Shown here: in pieces, positions 8,740 through 17,054 of the stretch
Layout: each line of letters opens with the position of its first letter
Numbering within the stretch: position 1 is the first letter of the stretch
Source of the DNA: VYDC01 sp963667515
Lineage (GTDB): Bacteria; Chloroflexota; Dehalococcoidia; UBA2979
Assembly: GCA_963667515.2 (NCBI GenBank)
Contig: CAXXXY010000009.1
Location: forward strand, 85,214 to 149,213
DNA: 64,000 nucleotides
Reading direction: 5' to 3'
Made by a program: the position numbers and the translations under genes
Notes under the pieces: generated by a model
The model's database searches: none
What the model was told of the DNA's origin: nothing
What the model saw: the letters and a program-made list of their open reading frames with translations, nothing else

Positions 8740-9254
8740 GGCTCCAGTCGGCCGCGGAGCGGCGGGTGCTGAACCTCGCGGAGTGGGCCGTCACGGACAG
8801 CCCGCTGGCGGTGCTCGGCTGCCTGGGGCTCGGCTCCTGCGTGGCGATCATGCTGCACGATCCCGAGCGCGGCGTGGGCGGCATGGCGCACACGGTGCTC
8901 CCCGACTCCACGGCGGGCCGGCCGCGCGGGGAGGACGCGCGCTTCGTGGACCTCGCCGCGCCGATGCTGCTGCGGGAGGTGCTGGCGCTCGGTGCGCAGC
9001 GGCGCCGGCTGCGCGCCCACCTCGTCGGTGGGGCGCAGATGCTGCGCAGCGCGGCGATGAAGGACCGCGCGCAGATCGGCCTGCGCAACGTGGAGGCGGC
9101 TCACGCGGCGCTGGTCGCGCTGGGGCTGCGGCTCACCTCCGATCGGACGGGTGGCGAGCACGGCCGCACGGTGTGGCTGCAGGTCGAGAGCGGCGCGTTG
9201 ATGGTCACGACGGCAGGGAAGCCGGCGGCCCAGGCCGCCGTACGAGCGGCGTAA
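8736..9254 (+). CDS. cheD: Chemoreceptor glutamine deamidase CheD
   Basis: CheD deamidates receptor glutamines and stimulates CheC. The 172-residue product shows the catalytic LGLGSCVAIML (C35) and GGMAHTVLP (H52), spaced 17 residues apart as in Thermotoga CheD, plus HLVGGAQM. In the family a Thr sits six residues before the Cys and completes the active site; here that place is Cys29 (GCLGLGSC), an unusual change. The GTG start overlaps the cheC stop by GTGA, so it is translationally coupled. The C-terminus beyond VWLQVESG looks normal. Confidence 0.9.
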   Translation: MRLQSAAERRVLNLAEWAVTDSPLAVLGCLGLGSCVAIMLHDPERGVGGMAHTVLPDSTAGRPRGEDARFVDLAAPMLLREVLALGAQRRRLRAHLVGGAQMLRSAAMKDRAQIGLRNVEAAHAALVALGLRLTSDRTGGEHGRTVWLQVESGALMVTTAGKPAAQAAVRAA

Positions 9255-9308
9255 CCGGCCAAGCACGGACGACGGGCGACGCCCGGCGGTCGGGAAGGAC
9301 GAGGGACC

Positions 9309-9665
9309 GTGGCGAAGATCCTGATCGCGGACGACGCCGCGTTCATGCGCATGAAGAGCGCCACGCTGCTGCGTGAGCTGGGCCAGGAGGTGCTGGAGGC
9401 GGAGGACGGTCAGCAGGCCGTCGACATGTTCACGGAGCACACGCCGGACGCGGTGCTGCTGGACATCACCATGCCGGTCAAGGACGGCATGGACGCGCTC
9501 CGCGAAATCATGGGCATGAACCCGCAGGCCCGAGTGGCGATGGTCACGGCCATGGGGCAGCAGCAGGTGATCATGGAGGCGATCGAGGCGGGCGCGAAGG
9601 ACTTCGTGGTGAAGCCCTTCGACGCCGACCGCATCCAGTCCGCCCTCTGGAAGCTCGTCGGCTGA
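9309..9665 (+). CDS. cheY: Chemotaxis response regulator CheY
   Basis: A single receiver domain of 118 residues that carries the chemotaxis signal to the flagellar or pilus motor. The acidic pair D8/D9 (LIADDAAFM), phosphoacceptor D52 (LLDITMPVKDG), the Thr switch (MVTAMGQ) and Lys (FVVKPFD) are all present. The DITMPVKDGM loop resembles Gram-positive CheY. The GTG start at 9309 follows GGGAAGGACGAGG. Its TGA overlaps the cheB ATG (TGATG). It is intact, but its kinase CheA is broken in this locus. Confidence 0.94.
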   Translation: MAKILIADDAAFMRMKSATLLRELGQEVLEAEDGQQAVDMFTEHTPDAVLLDITMPVKDGMDALREIMGMNPQARVAMVTAMGQQQVIMEAIEAGAKDFVVKPFDADRIQSALWKLVG

Positions 9666-10764
9666 TGGCGGCGCCCGGCGGCGGCGGGAGGGAGGGGCGC
9701 GCGGGCGACCCGGTGCGCGTGCTGGTGGTCGACGACTCGCCGACGGCGCGCTCGGTGCTGCTGGCGAAGCTCGGGCACGACCCGCGCCTCGAGGTGGTGG
9801 GCACCGCCAACGACGGGCTCGCGGCGCTGGAGCGTATCCTCGAGCTGCGCCCCGACGTGGTCACGCTGGACGTGGAGATGCCGCGCCTGGACGGCCTGGC
9901 GACGCTCGAGCGCATCATGCGCGAGTGCCCCACGCCCGTGGTGATGGTGAGCAGCCTGACGCGCGAGGGCGCGGAGGCGACGCTGCGCGCGCTCGACCTC
10001 GGCGCCGTCGACTTCATCGCGAAGCCCACCGTGGGCGCCGTCGCGATCGCGGGCCGCATCGCCGAGGACGAGCTGGTCGAGAAGGTGTCCACGCCTCGCG
10101 CGTCTCGCTGGCGGCGACGGTGCGGCTGGGCCGCAGCGCCCCCGCGCGCGCCGTGAAGCGCTCCTCCGCGGGCGTGCGCTGGGCGCGCCGGCTGGTGGTG
10201 ATCGGCAGCTCCACCGGCGGCCCGCAGGCGCTGCGGCAGGTTCTGCCGGCGCTCCACGGCGACCTGGGCGTGCCGGTGCTCGTCGTGCAGCACATGCCGG
10301 CCGCGTTCACCCGCCCGCTGGCCGAGCGGCTGGACGAGCTCTTGGCGCTCGAGGTCCGCGAGGCGCGGCCCGGCTCGCTGCCGGAGCCCGGCGTGGCGCT
10401 GGTGGCGCACGGCGGCTTCCACCTCACCCTCACCGCGGGCGGCCGCGTCGAGCTGGACGAGCGTCCGCCCGAGCACGGGGTGCGCCCCGCGCTCGACGTC
10501 ACGCTCGAGTCCGTCGCGGGGCGCCAGGACCGCTCGGTGCTCGCCGTGGTGCTGACGGGGATGGGCGTCGACGGCACGCGCGGCTGCGCGCTGGTGAAGG
10601 CGGCGGGTGGCGACGTGATCACCGAGGCGGAGTCCAGCTGCGTGGTCTACGGAATGCCGCGCACCGTGCACGAGGCGGGGCACTCCGACGAGTCGCTGGA
10701 GCTGCTGCGCGTCGCCGAGGCGATCGTGCGGCGCTCGCTCGCGGCCGCGCGCCGCTCGGCCTGA
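9665..10764 (+). pseudogene. cheB: Chemotaxis methylesterase CheB, frameshifted between its two domains
   Basis: CheB demethylates or deamidates receptors when phosphorylated. The 5' frame encodes a receiver domain (VVDDSPTARSVL, phosphoacceptor in VTLDVEMPRLDG, KPTVG). Near 10088-10095 the frame moves by one base and continues as the CheB catalytic domain with the nucleophile in IGSSTGGPQ, His in VVQHMPAAF and Asp in TGMGVDGT. Restoring one missing base (for example in GTGTCCACG) gives a normal 366-residue CheB. As written, translation stops at about 10156 without the catalytic domain. The break falls in the interdomain linker; a sequence error is as likely as a real mutation. Confidence 0.87.
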
Positions 10765-10774
10765 GGGGACGACC

Positions 10775-11578
10775 ATGGACGACCGCGAGTTCGCCCTCTT
10801 CAAGAAGCGCGTCCGCGAGCTGCTCAGCCTCGACCTCGATGGCTACAAGGAGCAGCAGATGCGGCGTCGCACGATGTCGTTCATCTCGCAGCGCGCGCGC
10901 GGCGACGTCGCCGCCTTCCTGCGCGCGATCGGCACAGACGCGGCGCTGCTGGCCGCGCTCCGCGACATGCTCACGATCAACGTCACGGAGTTCTTCCGCG
11001 ACCGCCCGCAGTGGGATCGGCTCACGGCCGAGGTGCTGCCGGAGCTGCTCCAGGAGCGGCCGCGGCTGCGCATCTGGAGCGCCGGCTGCTCACGCGGGCA
11101 GGAGCCCTACTCGCTGGCGATCGCGCTCGCCGAGCTCGGTGCGCTGGAGCGCGCCACGATCCTCGCCACCGACATGGACCCGCACGCGCTGGCACAGGCC
11201 CGCGGCGGGGGGCCGTACGCCAAGGCGGAGCGCAGCGGTCTCTCGCGCCAGCAGCTCGCCGCCTACTTTCAGCAGGAGGACGACGGGCTGCGCGTGTCGC
11301 CGCAGCTGCGGAAGCGCGTGCGCTTCGCCGAGCTGAACCTGCTGCGCGACAGTTTCGATCGCGACTTCGATCTGGTGCTCTGCCGCAACGTGATGATCTA
11401 CTTCACGAACGACGTCAAGACGACGCTGATCCACAACTTCCGCGGCTCGCTGCGGTCGGGTGGCGTGCTCTTCATCGGTGCGACCGAGGCGCTGCCGGGC
11501 GAGGACACCCGCGGCTTCTCGCGCCTCGGCGGCAACTTCTACCGCTCGGTGCCGGAGGCTGCCACGCGCGTCGCCTGA
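10775..11578 (+). CDS. cheR: Chemoreceptor glutamate methyltransferase CheR
   Basis: CheR methylates receptor glutamates with S-adenosylmethionine. The 267-residue protein has the CheR N-terminal helical domain (YKEQQMRRRTMSFI, then TINVTEFFRD) and the SAM-binding domain with WSAGCSRGQEPYSLAI, ATDMDPHAL, FDLVLCRNVMIYF and GVLFIGATE. The ATG follows GAGGGGACGACC, 10 bp after cheB. It is the last gene of the operon, followed by a GC-rich hairpin and a convergent MFS gene. Confidence 0.94.
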   Translation: MDDREFALFKKRVRELLSLDLDGYKEQQMRRRTMSFISQRARGDVAAFLRAIGTDAALLAALRDMLTINVTEFFRDRPQWDRLTAEVLPELLQERPRLRIWSAGCSRGQEPYSLAIALAELGALERATILATDMDPHALAQARGGGPYAKAERSGLSRQQLAAYFQQEDDGLRVSPQLRKRVRFAELNLLRDSFDRDFDLVLCRNVMIYFTNDVKTTLIHNFRGSLRSGGVLFIGATEALPGEDTRGFSRLGGNFYRSVPEAATRVA

Positions 11579-11606
11579 GCGCCCTCGCCCACACCGCCTC
11601 CCGCGT

Positions 11607-11624
11607 CCCGCCGCCCGCGGCGGG
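11607..11624. terminator. Candidate bidirectional hairpin between cheR and the MFS gene
   Basis: A perfect 7-bp stem with a 4-base loop (CCCGCCG-CCCG-CGGCGGG) in the 53-bp gap between two convergent stops. There is no T-run on either strand, so it is only a possible terminator; in very GC-rich genomes such stems without U-tracts are common at convergent gene ends. Confidence 0.35.
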
Positions 11625-11631
11625 GCCGCGC

Positions 11632-13002
11632 CTACGCCTCGCGCAGTCCGCGCGCCGTCAGCAGCAGCGCCAGCACGAGCGCGCCGCCGGTGCTGGCCGT
11701 CAGCAGCACCGCGGTCGGCGCGCCGACGAGCTCCGCGATCACGCCGAGCGAGGCGGTGCCCACGGGCACGATCCCGACGGCGAGCGAGATCGTGCCCATC
11801 GCGCGGCCCCGCAACCGCCCGGGCACCGACGAGGTGGTCACCGTCCACTGCATCGACGCGAACGAGCCGCGGCCGAGGCCGGCGACGAGGAGGATCGGCA
11901 CGGCGAGCAGCCACGTCGGCGCGAGCGCGAAGCCGATCGCGCACACGGCGACGAGCAGCGCGCCGCCGAGGAAGAGGCGGCCGCGCCCCGTCGCTAGCCC
12001 CACGGTCGCGACCGTGCCCGTCGCCAGCAGCGCGCCCAGCCCGTCCATCCCGCCCAGCAGCCCCAGCACCACGGGCCCCTGCCCCCACTCGTCGCGCACG
12101 AAGACCGGCAGCAGCTGCTGGTAGGGGAAGACGAGGAGGTTCATCACCAGCGAGCCGATCAGCACGCCGCGCACGGCGGGCGTCGCCCAGGCGGTGCGCA
12201 GCCCCTCGGCAACGTCGTCGATGAGCCGCGCGCGTGGCGGCTCCGCCGCCCCGGCTGTCGGCGCGACGGAGCCGCCGCCTGCCGCGCCGCCTGCCTCGCC
12301 GAGCGCGCCGCCCGCCTCGGTCGTCGGCCGTGGCGGCCAGGCGGGGGGGGGGCGCACGCGGCCCGCGACGGAGCGCAGCATCAGCCAGCCGGCGCCGTAG
12401 AAGGCGACCATCACGACGTAGGCGGCGGTGGCGCCGCCCACGAGCAGCAGCAGCCCCGCGAGCCAGCGCCCCAGCATCGAGCCGCCGACGAGCGAGCCGG
12501 CGTCGAGTGCCATCGCATTCACCGCGAGCTCGTCGGGCACGAGCTCGCGGATGTAGGCGCGCCGCACGGGGAAGTCGATGGCCCACGCCACGCCCGAGGC
12601 GAACGCCACCGCGTAGAGCTGCCACACCTGCTCCTGCCCCGTGAGCAGCAGCAGCGCGAAGGTGCTGGTGGCCGCGAGGTTCAGCGTCTGCGCGGCCTGC
12701 AGGAGGCGGTGCTTGGGCAGCCGGTCCGCCTGGGCGCCGGCGATCAGGCCCAGCGCGCCCATCGGCGCCATGCGCGCGGCGCCCACCAGCGAGACGGCGA
12801 GCGGCGAGTCCGTCAGCTCCAGCATCAGCCAGCCGAGCGCCAGCAGATCGAGCCACAGCGCGGCGTTCCAGAGGTGGCCGGCCGACCACAGCAGCCGCCA
12901 CGCCGGCACGTCGAGGGAGGCGAAGGTGCGCCCGCCGAACCGCCGGCGACGGGCGGGGCGGTCGGCGGGGTCGGGGGCTCGCTGCTCCGTCGGTGCGCTC
13001 AT
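11632..13002 (-). CDS. MFS transporter (EntS/MFS_3-like exporter)
   Basis: A 456-residue integral membrane protein with about 12 predicted helices in two six-helix halves, separated by a long Gly/Ala/Pro-rich cytoplasmic loop (about residues 215-265). Recognisable segments are LDLLALGWLMLELTDSPLAV, VAWAIDFPVRRAYI and NLLVFPYQQLLPVFVRDEWG, typical of the MFS_3 group that includes enterobactin and multidrug exporters. The substrate cannot be told from sequence. It follows the hydrolase-fold gene on the same strand, with a 120-bp repeat-rich gap. Confidence 0.85.
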   Translation of the reverse strand: MSAPTEQRAPDPADRPARRRRFGGRTFASLDVPAWRLLWSAGHLWNAALWLDLLALGWLMLELTDSPLAVSLVGAARMAPMGALGLIAGAQADRLPKHRLLQAAQTLNLAATSTFALLLLTGQEQVWQLYAVAFASGVAWAIDFPVRRAYIRELVPDELAVNAMALDAGSLVGGSMLGRWLAGLLLLVGGATAAYVVMVAFYGAGWLMLRSVAGRVRPPPAWPPRPTTEAGGALGEAGGAAGGGSVAPTAGAAEPPRARLIDDVAEGLRTAWATPAVRGVLIGSLVMNLLVFPYQQLLPVFVRDEWGQGPVVLGLLGGMDGLGALLATGTVATVGLATGRGRLFLGGALLVAVCAIGFALAPTWLLAVPILLVAGLGRGSFASMQWTVTTSSVPGRLRGRAMGTISLAVGIVPVGTASLGVIAELVGAPTAVLLTASTGGALVLALLLTARGLREA

Positions 13003-13023
13003 CGCGCTCGATGCTGTTTTTTT

Positions 13024-13122
13024 CGAGGGGGCAGAGCGTCCCCTCGAGCGTGAGGCGCGCTCCGCCCTCTCGACAAGGCCGCTCTGCCCTCTGCGAAGAA
13101 GATGCTCCGCCCTCCCCGACAG
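13024..13122. repeat. Intergenic inverted repeat plus three 22-bp tandem repeats
   Basis: Positions 13057-13122 are three adjacent 22-nt units (13057, 13079, 13101) sharing the core GCTCYGCCCTC, and end exactly at the hydrolase stop codon. GGGCAGAGCG (13029-13038) is repeated in perfect inversion as CGCTCTGCCC (13080-13089), and CGAGGGG (13024) pairs with CCCCTCG (13040). A run of seven T precedes the block on the plus strand; it is on the wrong side of the stem for a terminator on either strand. Function unknown. Confidence 0.6.
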
Positions 13123-14013
13123 CTAGCGCTCTGCGGCCTCGAGGAACGAGCGGATCGCCGTCGACCACTCGTCGGGCGCCTGGGTGGCGAAGAACTGGCC
13201 ACGCAGATGCTGCGGGCGCGTGGGAGAGGCGTCGAGGCCGGCGTTGCCCATCAGCACGCCCGTCGCGTTCGGGATCGTCTCCAGGAAACGCTCGTGCAGC
13301 TCGCGCAGCCGGCTCTCGGAGCCGTGGATCACCAGCGTCGGCGCCTGCACCAGCGGCGTGTGCTCGAAGGTCGAGAAGTGGCAGATCGCGTACGGGCCGG
13401 CGCCCTCCCAGCCCATGTCGCCGTAGAGCTCGCGGACATCGTCGCCACCCTCGTTCACCCGCAGCAGGTTCAACAGCGAGCGGTTCACCTCGGTGACGTC
13501 GGCGCCCGGGCGGTCGCCGCCGACGCGCTTCCAGATCGCGAGCAGGTGGCTGCCGTCGGGCTGCTCGGGGTAGTAGTGGTGGATGCGCGCGTGGAGGGCG
13601 CGGCCCGCGTCGTTGCCGTAGTCGTACGGCTCGTCGAGCACCAGCGTGCGCACCCGCTGCGGCTGCCAGCCCGCGAGGTCGATCGCGATCTGCGCGCCCG
13701 TCTTCGCGCCGAAGAGGTGCACCCGTTCGAGCCCCAGCCCGTCGAGGAACCAGGCGAGCGCCTGCGCGAACTCGCGGACCGTGCCGTACGGCGCGGGCGG
13801 GCGGTCCGAGTCGCCGTAGCCGATGGTCGTGGGCGCGATCACGCGGTAGCGGTCGGTGAAGTAGCGGAAGAGCCGCTGGTACTGCTCGGAGCTCGACGGC
13901 GTGGTGTGGAGCATGACCAGCGGATCGCCCTCGCCGGCCTCGCGGTACTCCATGTGGCCGTGCGGCGTCTTCACGAAGCCGCGCGTCACGTCCAGGTTCG
14001 TCGTCGTCGCCAC
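13123..14013 (-). CDS. Alpha/beta-hydrolase-fold protein lacking the usual nucleophile
   Basis: A 296-residue protein of the alpha/beta hydrolase superfamily: oxyanion-type loop LVMLHTTPSSSEQY, then VIAPTTIGYGDSDRP, and the nucleophile-elbow region VHLFGAKTGAQIAI. In active members the elbow is G-x-S/D/C-x-G; here it is G-A-K104-T-G, and the usual C-terminal catalytic His motif is replaced by GNAGLDASP. It is therefore probably not a standard esterase, epoxide hydrolase or dehalogenase. I took the GTG at 14013 because GGGAGGCGAC precedes it; an ATG further upstream lacks such a site. It may be co-transcribed with the downstream MFS gene. Confidence 0.78.
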   Translation of the reverse strand: MATTTNLDVTRGFVKTPHGHMEYREAGEGDPLVMLHTTPSSSEQYQRLFRYFTDRYRVIAPTTIGYGDSDRPPAPYGTVREFAQALAWFLDGLGLERVHLFGAKTGAQIAIDLAGWQPQRVRTLVLDEPYDYGNDAGRALHARIHHYYPEQPDGSHLLAIWKRVGGDRPGADVTEVNRSLLNLLRVNEGGDDVRELYGDMGWEGAGPYAICHFSTFEHTPLVQAPTLVIHGSESRLRELHERFLETIPNATGVLMGNAGLDASPTRPQHLRGQFFATQAPDEWSTAIRSFLEAAER

Positions 14014-14109
14014 GTCGCCTCCCGCCTGGCTCCGCCGTCCGCCCACGGCGGCGCGAGTATGCCTCCTCGCGAGGCTCGGCGGCTCGGCGTCGCGCGCTGC
14101 GCCCCCTGC

Positions 14110-16548
14110 TCAGCGCCGGGCGGCGGCGCGCCGCCACAAGGCGAGCCCGCCGACCGCGGCCGCGAGGGTGATCGCGAGCGCCGGCGCAGCGTAGCTGCTC
14201 GCCCGGGCGGTGCTGCCCTCCGTCGCGTTGCCGGACGGGCCGCCCGGCTCGCCGCCGCCACGCCCTGCCTCGATCGACACCTCGCTCGTGGGCGTGCCGC
14301 TCGACGCGTGCCGGGGCAGTGTCGGTGCGACCAGTGGCTCCGCGCCGGGGGCGTCGGGCCACACGATGGTGACCCAGCCGCCCTCGGCGAGCGTGACCAC
14401 GCGCGGGCCGAGCGCCGACGCGCTCGCGAGCTGCGGCTCCGCCTCCAGCAGCTCCGCGAACGCCGCCGAGCCGACGAGCACCTCGGGGGCGTCGGTGCCC
14501 GGCTCGTAGCCGTCGCGCGCCCACGCGCCCTCGATGCGGTAGTAGCCGTGCGCGCCGGCCACGCGGACCCCGTCGTCCGCCCCCGCAGCGCCCGGCCTCC
14601 CGGTGCCGCCGCCCTCTAACGCGCCCGCGCGCAGCGCCTCCAGATCGGCCGCCCCCGCGACCGCCTCCTGCCCGGAGGACGGCGCCGCTGCGGCTGCGCC
14701 GCCCACCGCGCGCGCCGCCTCCGCGGGCGCGAAGGCGAGCCGCGGCTCCTCGGCGAGGTACGCCGTGAACGGGGTGACAATCCCGAAGCGGGTGGCGATC
14801 TCCACGATCTCCTCGATCAGCGAGTCGCGCGGGCCCTCGATGCGGAGCTCGGTGAGCAGCTCGCCGACGCGCCGCTGCGCCCAGAGCTGGGCGATCGTCG
14901 GGTCCGCGCCGTCGAGCGCGGGGAACTCGACGCCGTAGACGAAGCGCTCGGGGCCCGCGTGGCTCTCGCCGCTGACCACGACCGTCGCGAGGCCGTTGCC
15001 CGCGTAGCTCCCGGTGAGCAGCGCCTGGCTGCCCGCGAAGATGCCGGCGATCTGCGCGGGCGCCAGGTCTAACGCCTCGACGCCCTCGATCGTGATCTCC
15101 ACGTCCGTCAGCACCGGCGTCGAGACGCGCTCGAAGAGCCGCTGCACCTCGCGGTCGATCTGCTCGTCGGGGGTGACGTAGTGGCTGCTCCCCACCAGCC
15201 GCGCCGCGAGCGAGTCGAGCAGGATCGTGTCGACGTCGTAGCCGACGCCGAAGCTGAAGAGCTGCACGCGCTGCGGCGCTGCGCGCCCGACCGCGTCGAG
15301 GATGCCCTTGGTGTCGGTGATGCCGGCCGTCGGCAGGCCGTCGGTGAGGAAGATGACGGTGGCGGGCCGCTCGCCGTCGAGCAGCTCGAGGCCGCGCTCG
15401 AGCGCCGCCGCGATGTTGGTGCCGCCGCCGGCCCGCAGCCCCTCGACGTAGTCGATCGCCTCGGCGGCCTCGCCGCTCCCGCGCAGCCGCGAGTCGAAGG
15501 CGCGCACGCCGCGCGCGAAGTCGACGACCGCGAAGCGGTCCTCGGCGCCCAGCCGCTCGAGGACGTAGCGGGCGGCGCGCTGCGCCTGCTCGAGCTTCTC
15601 GCCCTCCATCGAGCCCGACCTATCGAGCACCAGCACGAGGTCGCGCGCCACGCGCTCCTCCACCTCGAGGACCGGCGCGAGCAGCAGCGCGAAGTAGCCG
15701 TGCTCGCGCGGCAGGCGATGCGCCAGCAGGCGCGTGTCCAGCAGCCCCTCGCCGCCCGTGAGGTAGAGGCGGAGGTCGCTGGCGGCGCGCCAGCCCGCGG
15801 CGGACTCCCAGCTCAGCGAGAGCCGGCCCGGGCCGCGGCGCACCATCTCGATGTCGAGGCCGGGCGCCAGCGCCGAGCGCAGCTCCCATGGCACGTCGAT
15901 CTCGACTTCGAGCGTGGCGGCGGCGGGCCGCGGGGACATCCGCGACCACGGCGCCTCGATCGTGACGCGGTCGTCCGCGGCGACCAGCGGCGTGGTCACG
16001 GTGAAGCGCACCTCGCGCGTCTCGCCGGGCGGCACGGGGAAGGCACGAACCTCGTAGAGGTCGTCGCCCAGTGAGCGCAGCAGCGCCGGGTCGATCTGCC
16101 GCCGCACGATCTCCTCGTAGATGCGCGTGGCCTCGCCGGCGTCGAGGAGCGCGCCCTCGAGCGTCTCCGGGCCGCCCGACAGGGTGAGGTCGGCGACGGA
16201 GCTCCCCGCGGGGAGCGGCAGGATCACGCGCCCCTCGGCGCCGACGGCCGGCGGGAGCACGTGGGGCCGCGGACGGCCGTCGATGTGCGGAATCGGGTTA
16301 CTGAAGCGCAGCCGGTAGTCGGCGCGGACGAAGCCGTCGGCGACGTCGAGCCGCAGGTCGAGAGCGTCGAGCCGCGCGACGCGCGTGACCGGCCACCAGC
16401 AGTCCGCGCTCGCGGGGCACGTCGGCGGCAGCGGCTCGGGAGTCGGCGGTTCGCGCAGCTCCTGCGCCGCCGCGCCTGCGGGCGGCAGCGCCCACGGCAC
16501 GACCATCGAGAGCAGCAGCACCGACAGCAGCGTTCGAATCCCACGCAT
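14110..16548 (-). CDS. Membrane-anchored VIT and von Willebrand A domain protein
   Basis: An 812-residue exported protein. It has an N-terminal signal peptide (LLSVLLLSMVVPWALPPAGA), a VIT domain (DVADGFVRADYRLRF through VRFTVTTPL), a vWA domain with the metal-binding MIDAS motif DLVLVLDRSGSM plus GGGTNIAAAL and FLTDGLPTAG, a C-terminal Gly/Ala-rich region, and one terminal membrane helix (APALAITLAAAVGGLALW) followed by RR. The architecture matches bacterial relatives of inter-alpha-trypsin-inhibitor heavy chains, which are thought to bind partner proteins at the surface; the partner here is unknown. No sortase motif is seen. Confidence 0.88.
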   Translation of the reverse strand: MRGIRTLLSVLLLSMVVPWALPPAGAAAQELREPPTPEPLPPTCPASADCWWPVTRVARLDALDLRLDVADGFVRADYRLRFSNPIPHIDGRPRPHVLPPAVGAEGRVILPLPAGSSVADLTLSGGPETLEGALLDAGEATRIYEEIVRRQIDPALLRSLGDDLYEVRAFPVPPGETREVRFTVTTPLVAADDRVTIEAPWSRMSPRPAAATLEVEIDVPWELRSALAPGLDIEMVRRGPGRLSLSWESAAGWRAASDLRLYLTGGEGLLDTRLLAHRLPREHGYFALLLAPVLEVEERVARDLVLVLDRSGSMEGEKLEQAQRAARYVLERLGAEDRFAVVDFARGVRAFDSRLRGSGEAAEAIDYVEGLRAGGGTNIAAALERGLELLDGERPATVIFLTDGLPTAGITDTKGILDAVGRAAPQRVQLFSFGVGYDVDTILLDSLAARLVGSSHYVTPDEQIDREVQRLFERVSTPVLTDVEITIEGVEALDLAPAQIAGIFAGSQALLTGSYAGNGLATVVVSGESHAGPERFVYGVEFPALDGADPTIAQLWAQRRVGELLTELRIEGPRDSLIEEIVEIATRFGIVTPFTAYLAEEPRLAFAPAEAARAVGGAAAAAPSSGQEAVAGAADLEALRAGALEGGGTGRPGAAGADDGVRVAGAHGYYRIEGAWARDGYEPGTDAPEVLVGSAAFAELLEAEPQLASASALGPRVVTLAEGGWVTIVWPDAPGAEPLVAPTLPRHASSGTPTSEVSIEAGRGGGEPGGPSGNATEGSTARASSYAAPALAITLAAAVGGLALWRRAAARR

Positions 16549-16751
16549 CGCACCAGCCCCCTTGCTTGCACAGGGCTAGACGACGCGCCGCGCCGATCGG
16601 TTCCCCCGCGAGGACGGGGCGAGGGCCCTCAGCCGGGCGCCGCGCGCGGCATCGCCCGCAGGAGGCTGTCGTCAGGTCGAGTAGTGAGAGGGCAGCTCAG
16701 CCGGCGGGGCGGCTGGCTTCCAGCTAGCTCGGGCTGCGTGCTGTGCTTCGG

Positions 16752-16907
16752 TCAGTCGTCGTCGCCGCGGCGTCGCTTGCGCGCCTCGGTCGCCGCGCCG
16801 ATGGCGACTCCGATGGCGATCCCCAGGCCGAAGCCGGCGCTACCCATCGACTGCGAGAACGCCGCGCCGAGCGCTACCCCGATCGCGATCCAGGCGCCGA
16901 GGCTCAT
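16752..16907 (-). CDS. Small glycine-zipper membrane protein
   Basis: A 51-residue open frame, MSLGAWIAIGVALGAAF then MGSAGFGLGIAIGVAIG, ending in the charged tail EARKRRRGDDD. Small residues recur every four positions (GxxxG/AxxxG) over two hydrophobic stretches, the pattern of short glycine-zipper membrane proteins. The ribosome-binding site is weak, so the gene rests on its coherent composition. About 200 bp on its left and 145 bp on its right hold nothing I can identify. Confidence 0.6.
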   Translation of the reverse strand: MSLGAWIAIGVALGAAFSQSMGSAGFGLGIAIGVAIGAATEARKRRRGDDD

Positions 16908-17054
16908 GAGCACGCCCGTCTACCAGCTACCCCGGGGCTATGCGCCGCACCTCGGTACCCGCGGAACCGGCCGGGGGCCTCTCCGCGAGACGCCCCCCGA
17001 CAGCATATCCGGTGACGCTCGCCGAGTCCTCGACGCTCCCGCGGCTCCGCCTCG

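Noticed and set aside
13014..13046. T-run with adjacent stem as a rho-independent terminator
   Set aside because: On the plus strand the T-run precedes the stem, and on the minus strand the stem is followed by A; neither gives stem-then-U in the transcript.
11090..14524. A 1144-codon minus-strand frame
   Set aside because: It runs through three real genes in another frame and consists of Arg/Gly/Ala low-complexity sequence, a GC-driven shadow.
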